Source: Brevundimonas sp.
GTDB lineage: Bacteria; Pseudomonadota; Alphaproteobacteria; Caulobacterales; Caulobacteraceae
Reading direction: 5' to 3'
NCBI GenBank assembly: GCA_031119155.1
Contig: JAVHYH010000109.1
Coordinates: forward strand, 1-10,622
Length of the DNA: 10,622 bases
Made by a program: the position numbers and the translations under genes. Numbering within the stretch: position 1 is the stretch's first letter; each line of letters starts with the position of its first letter. Below the pieces are notes generated by a model. That model saw only the letters and a program-made list of their open reading frames with translations. It was not told where the DNA came from and searched no databases. This document shows, in pieces, positions 5,797 to 10,622 of the stretch.

Positions 5797-5907
5797 GGTG
5801 ATTGGTGGTTGGTGTTTGGTGATTGGCTCGTGCCGTTTGTCATGAGGGCGGCCGACGCCGAACAGCCGGACCGATCACCGATCACCAATCACCAATCACC
5901 AATCACC
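5797..5907. repeat. Inverted pair of period-7 arrays downstream of gor
   Basis: The left array at 5797-5826 is built from GGTGATT, GGTGGTT, GGTGTTT, GGTGATT. The right array at 5873-5907 is five copies of RATCACC: two GATCACC, then three AATCACC. The arrays are inverted: 27 of 30 bases of the left one pair with 5878-5907, leaving a 51-base loop. They lie just after the gor stop (5919-5917) and before the DAHP synthase start, so a transcript of gor would fold into a long stem and probably end or be stabilised there. Its architecture equals that of the array at 2668-2735, although the heptamer differs. Confidence 0.85.
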
Positions 5908-5916
5908 TTCCGGCGC

Positions 5917-7314
5917 TTAGCCCGCCGACATGTTCCCCGGCGACTGCTTCTCGCGCAGCGTGACCAACTCCTCGGCCATGGTCGGGTGGACCGCGCAGGT
6001 GGCGTCCCACTGGGCCTTGGTCAGGCCGCCCTTCACGGCGATGGCGGCGAGCTGGATCATCTCCGGCGCCTCGGGGCCGACGATGTGGACGCCGACGACC
6101 TTCTGGCTGGTGGCGTCCACCACCAGCTTCATCAGGACGCGTTCGTCCGAGCCGGTGAAGGCGTATTTCATCGGGCGGAAGCGGGTGATGTAGACATCGA
6201 CCTCGCCCGGGCAGGAGTGACGCGCCTCGCTCTCGGTCAGGCCGACCACGCCGACCGGCGGCTGGCTGAAGACGGCGGTGGCCACGGCCTCGTAGTCGAA
6301 GGCCTGCGGATTGTCTTTGAAGACGGTCTGGTGGAAGGCGACCGCCTCTCGGATGGCGACCGGGGTCAGGTTCATCCGATCGGTGACGTCGCCGATGGCC
6401 CAGATGTTGTCGACGTTGGTCTTCGAGAAGCCGTCAACCTTGATGGCCCCCTGCTCCGTCAGCTCGACACCGGCCTTCTCCAGACCGAGCCCCTTCACAT
6501 AGGGAATGCGGCCGGTGGCGAACATGACCACATCGGTCTCGATGGTCATGCCGTTCTCGAGACGGTTCACCAGACCGGTATCGGTCTTCTCGATGGACTC
6601 GTGCTGGCAGCCCAGGATGACCTTAATGCCGCGCTTCTCGATCTCGCCCGCCAAGTGCGCGCGTACGTCGTCGTCAAAGCCGCGCAGGATGTTGGGGCCG
6701 CGATAGATCAGGGTCGTCTCGACGCCGAGCCCGGCGAAGATGCCGGCGAACTCCACGGCGATATAGCCGCCGCCCGCGATCAGGATGCGCTTGGGCAGCT
6801 CCGGCAGGTGGAAGGCCTCTTCCGAGGTGATGGCGTGCTCGATGCCCGGCATGTCTTCCGGAACCCACGGACGGCCGCCGGTGGCGATCAGGATCCTGTC
6901 GGCGGTGATCTCGCGATCCACCGTGCCGTCCTTCTTCAGGATCTGGACGGTGTGGGCGTCCTTGAACACGGCGCGACCGTGGACCAGATCGACGCCCGCC
7001 TTGCCGAGGTTGGCGGCATAGATGCCCGACAGGCGCGCAATCTCGACATCCTTGGCTTCCAGGAAGGTCGGCCAGTCGAATTCAGCCTTGTCGAACGACC
7101 AGCCGTAACCTTCGGCGATATGCAGGCTGTGGCTGACCTCGGAGGCCATGACCATGAATTTCTTCGGCACGCAGCCCTGGATCACGCAGGTGCCGCCGAC
7201 CCGGTACTCTTCGGCGATGGCCACCCGCTTGCCGCCCAGCGAGGTCAGCCGCGCCGCCCGCACCCCGCCCGATCCGGCGCCGATGACGAAGAGGTCGTAG
7301 TCGTAGTCGGCCAT
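5917..7314 (-). CDS. gor: Glutathione-disulfide reductase
   Basis: Cytoplasmic FAD enzyme that reduces glutathione disulfide with NADPH. Of 465 residues, the N-terminal FAD site is VIGAGSGG (10-17). The redox-active pair is in GGTCVIQGCVPKK (Cys43 and Cys48). The NADPH domain carries AGGGYIAVEFAGIFAGLG, followed by YRGPNILRGFD, whose two arginines fit NADPH rather than NADH. A second FAD motif is IWAIGDVTD. The C-terminal dimerisation domain ends with the catalytic HPTMAEE (His-Glu pair) near residue 443. A dihydrolipoamide dehydrogenase or mercuric reductase is ruled out by the CVIQGC form and the NADPH arginines. The ATG at 7314 has a Shine-Dalgarno GGAG five bases upstream (7323-7320). It lies 72 bases after the small unknown gene and may share its transcript. 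Confidence 0.96.
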   Translation of the reverse strand: MADYDYDLFVIGAGSGGVRAARLTSLGGKRVAIAEEYRVGGTCVIQGCVPKKFMVMASEVSHSLHIAEGYGWSFDKAEFDWPTFLEAKDVEIARLSGIYAANLGKAGVDLVHGRAVFKDAHTVQILKKDGTVDREITADRILIATGGRPWVPEDMPGIEHAITSEEAFHLPELPKRILIAGGGYIAVEFAGIFAGLGVETTLIYRGPNILRGFDDDVRAHLAGEIEKRGIKVILGCQHESIEKTDTGLVNRLENGMTIETDVVMFATGRIPYVKGLGLEKAGVELTEQGAIKVDGFSKTNVDNIWAIGDVTDRMNLTPVAIREAVAFHQTVFKDNPQAFDYEAVATAVFSQPPVGVVGLTESEARHSCPGEVDVYITRFRPMKYAFTGSDERVLMKLVVDATSQKVVGVHIVGPEAPEMIQLAAIAVKGGLTKAQWDATCAVHPTMAEELVTLREKQSPGNMSAG

Positions 7315-7386
7315 GAAGGCTCCGTGGTTTCGCCGGGAAGAGTTCGAATCTCGCGGCTCGTTCGGCCTACAGATATGCGCCGCGGC

Positions 7387-7788
7387 TCAGAAAGCTATCC
7401 AGCCATCGGAATCCTCGACATCGAAGCTCCGGCCGTCGCCCCGCAACACCACGCCGTCGAAACGGAAATCCTGAACGGGCGTCGGCAGGACCAGATAGCG
7501 TCGCGCCTCGATGTCGATGACAAGGGTCTGGCGCTCGTACATCTTCCGCATCCATTGCACCGCCAGATACCGCCCGTCAGGGGCGGCGGCGAACCGGCTC
7601 CCCCAGACGTGTCCCGGCAAGCGCGCGCCGTTGATCGTCAGTGCGTGAAAGCTGTCGCCGTGCGGCGGCTCGCCCACATAGGGCGCCTCCAGTTCCTGCC
7701 CGGACGGCAGGACCAGCACCAGATCGGCCATCCCCGCCCAGACGGAGGCGCCATCATCCGGGAGATGCACGCGGCTGACGGGCGACAT
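7387..7788 (-). CDS. Hypothetical protein translationally coupled to rpiA
   Basis: A 133-residue soluble protein that I do not recognise. There is no signal peptide and no membrane segment. The sequence is rich in short beta-strand patterns: a blade-like AAAPDGRYLAVQWM (about 67-80) is followed by the strands QTLVIDIEARRYLVLP, FRFDGVVLRGDGRSFDV and a final GWIAF. This resembles a single blade or two of a beta-propeller, but the protein is too short for a whole one. It starts on the base next to the rpiA stop (TAGATG, 7791-7786), so its translation is almost certainly coupled to rpiA. Codon use and G+C match the neighbours, which argues against recent transfer. Confidence 0.75.
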   Translation of the reverse strand: MSPVSRVHLPDDGASVWAGMADLVLVLPSGQELEAPYVGEPPHGDSFHALTINGARLPGHVWGSRFAAAPDGRYLAVQWMRKMYERQTLVIDIEARRYLVLPTPVQDFRFDGVVLRGDGRSFDVEDSDGWIAF

Positions 7789-8472
7789 CTAGGGCAGCAA
7801 AACCTCAACCCCGTCGTCCGTGCCGATGATGGCCTCGTCCGCCAGGTCGAGGAACAGGCCATGCTCGACCACGCCGGTGATCAGCTTCAGGTCGTCGGCC
7901 AGACGGACCGGATCGTGGATCGCGCCGCACTTCGCGTCATAGATCAGGTTGCCGCCGTCGGTGCGGACCAGACCGCGCTCGGCCATGCGGACGCGAGCCG
8001 GCATGTCGATCTCATGGTCGATCAGCACGTCGGCGATGCGGTTGCCCGTGGTCTTGTGGCCGAAGGCGACGACCTCGATGGGCAGGGCGAACTGGCCCAG
8101 CACCGGCACGACCTTGGCCTTGTCGGCGATGCAGATGCAGCGGGCGGAGGCCTCCCACACCAGCTTCTCGCGCAGCAGGGCCGCGCCGCCTCCCTTGATC
8201 AGGGCCAGACCGGGGCCGACCTCGTCAGCGCCGTCGACGGTCAGGTCGATGCGCGGCGTGTCTTCCAGCGTGGAGAGCGTCAGGCCCAGCTCGCGGGCCA
8301 GTTCGGCGGTGGCTTCGGAGGTCGGCACGCAGCGCAGGCCCTCCAGCTTCCGCGCCGCCAGCGCCTTGACGAACCAGGCCGCGGTCGAGCCGGTGCCGAG
8401 GCCCACGACCATGCCGGGCTCGACCCGCAGGGCGGCGGCTTCACCGGCGTTCTTCTTCTGGATGTCACTCAT
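7789..8472 (-). CDS. rpiA: Ribose-5-phosphate isomerase A
   Basis: Interconverts ribulose 5-phosphate and ribose 5-phosphate in the non-oxidative pentose phosphate pathway, which also supplies erythrose 4-phosphate for DAHP synthase. The 227 residues are full length for the family. Conserved motifs: VGLGTGSTA (23-31), the phosphate-binding loop; TVDGADEV (78-85), with the catalytic-site Asp and Glu; IKGGGAALLREK (92-103), with the catalytic Glu102; and DGGNLIYD and GVVEHGLF near the C-terminus. The ATG at 8472 has a Shine-Dalgarno AGAGG five bases upstream (8482-8478). The palindromic element at 8490-8685 ends 18 bases before the start, so the promoter either lies inside that element or is upstream of it in glmU. 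Confidence 0.97.
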   Translation of the reverse strand: MSDIQKKNAGEAAALRVEPGMVVGLGTGSTAAWFVKALAARKLEGLRCVPTSEATAELARELGLTLSTLEDTPRIDLTVDGADEVGPGLALIKGGGAALLREKLVWEASARCICIADKAKVVPVLGQFALPIEVVAFGHKTTGNRIADVLIDHEIDMPARVRMAERGLVRTDGGNLIYDAKCGAIHDPVRLADDLKLITGVVEHGLFLDLADEAIIGTDDGVEVLLP

Positions 8473-8489
8473 GCGGGCCTCTTAGACTG

Positions 8490-8685
8490 CTCCCTCTCCC
8501 GATGGGAGAGGGCTTGAGCGCACGACGGCGACGCCGTCGTCCTTGCGCGAAAGGGTGAGGGTCGATCCTCGGCATTCGGCGATGAGCCGCGTCTCTGTTC
8601 AGGGTGGCGGCTAAGGCCGACTGAAACAGCCGACCCTCATCCGACGGGGCTCCGCCCCGCCACCTTCTCCCATCGGGAGAAGGAG
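8490..8685. repeat. Composite palindromic intergenic element (REP/MITE-like)
   Basis: This 196-base unit fills nearly the whole gap between rpiA and glmU. Its ends are inverted copies of each other: 8490-8512 and 8663-8685 match at 21 of 23 positions. Each end is itself a hairpin with a 9-bp stem (CCCTCTCCC/GGGAGAGGG and CCTTCTCCC/GGGAGAAGG). Further in, TGAGGGTCG (8556-8564) is inverted against CGACCCTCA (8631-8639). Smaller hairpins lie at 8522-8540 (ACGACGGCG/CGCCGTCGT), 8595-8629 and 8645-8659 (CGGGGC/GCCCCG). There is no coding capacity. From general knowledge, similar CTTCTCCC-type palindromes are scattered between genes in Caulobacteraceae and other alphaproteobacteria. It ends two bases before the glmU stop and may terminate or stabilise that transcript. 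Confidence 0.85.
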
Positions 8686-8687
8686 TC

Positions 8688-10037
8688 TCACCCCCGCGCC
8701 TTCTTCGCCCGCATCATCTCCATGAACTTGGTCGCCCAGCCGGTGCGGGCCGTCTGGGGCGAACGGGCCAGCGCCAGATCGCCCGGCGTGACGTCCGCGG
8801 TGATCACCGAACCCGAGCCGACCATGGCGCCGGCGCCGATGGTCACCGGGGCGACCAGCGAGCTGTTGGAGCCGACGAAGGCCCCCTCGCCCACCACGGT
8901 CCGGTGTTTGAAGAAGCCGTCGTAGTTACAGAAGATGGTCCCGGCGCCGATGTTGGCCTTGGCCCCGACCTCGCCGTCGCCCAGATAGGCCAGATGGTTG
9001 GCCTTGGCGCCCTTGGCCATCGAGACGTTCTTCACCTCGACGAAGTTCCCGACCTTCACGCCCTCGGCCAGCTTCGCGCCCGGACGCAGGCGGGCATAGG
9101 GGCCGACCTCGGCGCCGCCGGCGACCGCCGCGCCCTCGACGTGGCTGAAACTGCGGATGCGCGCGCCACCCGCGATCTTCGCGCCGGGGCCGAAGACGAC
9201 GTAGGGCTCGATGACAGCGCCGCCGCCGACCTCGGTATCCCACGAGAAATGGACGGTCTCGGGCGCGGGCATGGTGACCCCCGCGGCCATGAAGGTCTCG
9301 CGCTGGACCTTCTGGAACAGGGCCTCGGCCTGCGCCAGTTCGGACTGGGCGTTGACGCCCATGACCGAGTCCTCGGACGCCATCACGGCGCGGGTCGGGG
9401 CGCCGCGCTTGCGGGCCAGTTCGACCACGTCGGTCAGATAGTATTCGCCCTTGGCGTTGTCGTTCTTCACCTCGGCCAACAGTTCGAACAGCAGGCCGAC
9501 CGGGGCCGCCATGACGCCCGAGTTGCAGGTCGTGATGGCGAGGACTTCGGCCGACGCCTCCTTGGCCTCGGTGATGGCGGTCAGCGTCTCGCCGTCCATG
9601 ACCAGACGGCCATAGGCGCCGGGCTCGCGGGCCTCGAAGCCGATGACGCGAACGCCTTCGCTCTCGCCGAAGACCGGCTCGATGTCCGTGGCGCGCAGCA
9701 GGGGCACATCGCCGTATGTGATGACCACCTGGCCCTTGAAGTCGCCCAGCACGGCCTCGGCGGCGCGGACGGCGTGGCCGGTGCCCATTGGCGGGTCCTG
9801 AACCGCGATGGCGTCCTCGCCCAGCCGCTTGACCACATGGGCGCGCACCTCAGGCGAATGGGAGCCGACAACCACCACGATCCGGTCGCAGCCCAGCGCC
9901 TCGGCGGCGTCGATGGCGTGATCCAGCATGGCTCGACCGCCGACCGGATGCAGCACCTTGGGCAGCGGCGACTTCATGCGCGTGCCCTGCCCGGCGGCGA
10001 GGATGATGGCGGCGCGGGATTCGGTGTGGGTGGTCAT
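8688..10037 (-). CDS. glmU: Bifunctional UDP-GlcNAc pyrophosphorylase / glucosamine-1-phosphate acetyltransferase
   Basis: Makes UDP-N-acetylglucosamine for peptidoglycan and lipid A by acetylating glucosamine 1-phosphate and then transferring UMP. Of 449 residues, the N-terminal uridyltransferase has LAAGQGTRMKSPLPKVLHPVGG (13-34) with the nucleotide loop and Lys27, GTGHAVRAAE, and VITYGDVPLLR. The C-terminal half is a left-handed beta-helix of hexapeptide repeats, with PYARLRPGAKLAEGVKVGNFVEVKN, the catalytic His region ANHLAYLGDGEVG, and NIGAGTIFCNYDGFFKHRT. The ATG at 10037 is chosen because MTTHTESRAAIILAAG is the expected start; the frame stays open for 40 codons more, but those are antisense to gph. 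glmS is not adjacent in this window. It is divergent from gph. Confidence 0.97.
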   Translation of the reverse strand: MTTHTESRAAIILAAGQGTRMKSPLPKVLHPVGGRAMLDHAIDAAEALGCDRIVVVVGSHSPEVRAHVVKRLGEDAIAVQDPPMGTGHAVRAAEAVLGDFKGQVVITYGDVPLLRATDIEPVFGESEGVRVIGFEAREPGAYGRLVMDGETLTAITEAKEASAEVLAITTCNSGVMAAPVGLLFELLAEVKNDNAKGEYYLTDVVELARKRGAPTRAVMASEDSVMGVNAQSELAQAEALFQKVQRETFMAAGVTMPAPETVHFSWDTEVGGGAVIEPYVVFGPGAKIAGGARIRSFSHVEGAAVAGGAEVGPYARLRPGAKLAEGVKVGNFVEVKNVSMAKGAKANHLAYLGDGEVGAKANIGAGTIFCNYDGFFKHRTVVGEGAFVGSNSSLVAPVTIGAGAMVGSGSVITADVTPGDLALARSPQTARTGWATKFMEMMRAKKARG

Positions 10038-10104
10038 GAATCGGTCCGGTCGATAGTCAGACTTCCGGTTTAGACCATCCGGACCGGTGACGGGAGACAG
10101 CCCC
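10038..10104. promoter_or_regulatory. Divergent promoter region between glmU and gph
   Basis: These 67 bases must serve both genes. A perfect 8-bp inverted repeat (10042-10049 CGGTCCGG with 10079-10086 CCGGACCG, 29-base spacer) is present but could be chance at this G+C. GGGAG (10092-10096), eight bases before the gph ATG, is a good ribosome site. I see no convincing -10/-35 pair. Confidence 0.4.
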
Positions 10105-10622
10105 ATGACGACGCGCGATCTCGAAGGCTGGACCATCGTCTTCGATCTCGACGGCACCCTGGTCGAGACGCATCAGGATCTGGTCGGGACGCTGAACCGG
10201 ATGCTGGTGAAGCACGGCCTGCCCGAGGCGCCGATGGAGAGCGCGGCCGAACTGATCGGCGGCGGCGCGCGGGCGTTGCTTCAGCACGGGTTCGAGCGCG
10301 CGGGCGCCACATGGGAAGAGGCCCACGCCCCGGCCCTGTTCGAGGAATTCCTGGCGGACTACGTCGCGCACATCGCCGACCACTCCCGGCCCTTCCCCGG
10401 CGTGGTGGAGACGCTGGAGCGGCTGGCGGCGCGCGGGGCGACGCTGGTCGTCGCCACCAACAAGCGCAGCGATCTGTCGGAGCTGCTGCTGGGCAAGATC
10501 GACCTGACCCGGCATTTCGCGGCCGTCGTCGGACCGGACCGGGTCAGCGCACGCAAGCCTTCGGGCGCCCATCTGATCGAGGCGGTGACGCTGGTCGGCG
10601 GCGATCCGAAGCGCGCCATCAT
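10105..10622 (+). CDS. gph: Phosphoglycolate phosphatase, HAD superfamily (partial, runs off right edge)
   Basis: Dephosphorylates 2-phosphoglycolate, which arises from DNA repair and from oxygenase side reactions. The first 172 residues are present of an expected 220-240. HAD motif I is VFDLDGTLVET, with nucleophile Asp14 and acid Asp16. A helical cap of about 70 residues follows. Motif II is VVATNK with Thr118, and motif III is the lysine of ARKPSG (Lys151). The motif IV region (VGDS..D) would follow just past the window end. The start MTTRDLEGWTIVFDLDGTL has a Shine-Dalgarno GGGAG eight bases before it. HAD phosphatases differ in substrate, so the exact activity (phosphoglycolate or another small phosphate) is an inference from overall resemblance to Gph. 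Confidence 0.85.
   Translation, partial: MTTRDLEGWTIVFDLDGTLVETHQDLVGTLNRMLVKHGLPEAPMESAAELIGGGARALLQHGFERAGATWEEAHAPALFEEFLADYVAHIADHSRPFPGVVETLERLAARGATLVVATNKRSDLSELLLGKIDLTRHFAAVVGPDRVSARKPSGAHLIEAVTLVGGDPKRAI

Noticed and set aside
5873..5907. The heptamer copies as a CRISPR array
   Set aside because: The units are 7 bases and contiguous, with no spacers; repeat and spacer lengths do not fit.
5728..8517. A 929-codon open frame on the plus strand across gor, the unknown gene and rpiA
   Set aside because: It is antisense to three well-supported genes. The translation is His/Asp/Gly-rich with no domain, as expected from the complement of GC-rich codons.
10042..10086. An 8-bp inverted repeat between glmU and gph as an operator
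   Set aside because: It is short, GC-only apart from one T and its paired A, and widely spaced; likely by chance in GC-rich DNA without comparative support.
10038..10157. A 40-residue N-terminal extension of GlmU
   Set aside because: The extension overlaps the start of gph on the other strand, and the usual GlmU N-terminus begins at 10037.
10057..10572. Minus-strand open frames opposite gph
   Set aside because: gph has full HAD motifs on the plus strand; the opposite frames have none.

Overview
The window reads as chromosomal DNA of an alphaproteobacterium of the Caulobacteraceae, most likely Brevundimonas or a close relative. This is inferred from the high G+C, a MipZ-type division ATPase instead of a Min system, a class II DAHP synthase, and short intergenic palindromic repeats of a kind common in that family. 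There is no sign of phage, plasmid or transposase genes. Twelve conventional genes are supported, two of them cut by the window ends, plus one candidate leader peptide.

Left part (1-2662): mipZ (cut at the left edge), a two-helix membrane protein and a SPOR-domain lipoprotein all read leftward. The last two overlap by ATGA. panC (pantothenate synthesis) reads divergently to the right.

Centre (2738-5710, all leftward): an aromatic amino acid block. Class II DAHP synthase commits carbon to the shikimate pathway. Four bases later comes a prephenate dehydratase that lacks the usual C-terminal ACT domain. After a 278-base gap comes an AroQ-type chorismate mutase with an extra C-terminal region. 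The gap holds the most interesting signal in the window: a short reading frame ending in a Tyr/Phe-rich stretch (YFYGFRY). Its stop codon lies inside an 18-base-pair hairpin, which is followed by a second GC-rich hairpin and by a 10-base segment complementary to the Phe-Arg-Tyr codons. This is the layout of an aromatic amino acid attenuator in front of chorismate mutase. It lacks a clear U-tract terminator, so the mechanism is open.

Right part (5917-10622): glmU, rpiA, a small protein of unknown function (its ATG directly abuts the rpiA stop) and glutathione reductase all read leftward. A 196-base composite palindromic repeat separates glmU from rpiA. A phosphoglycolate phosphatase gene (gph) reads rightward off the window end.

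Two further gaps (2668-2735 and 5797-5907) hold inverted arrays built on an exact 7-base period. The two have different heptamers but the same architecture.
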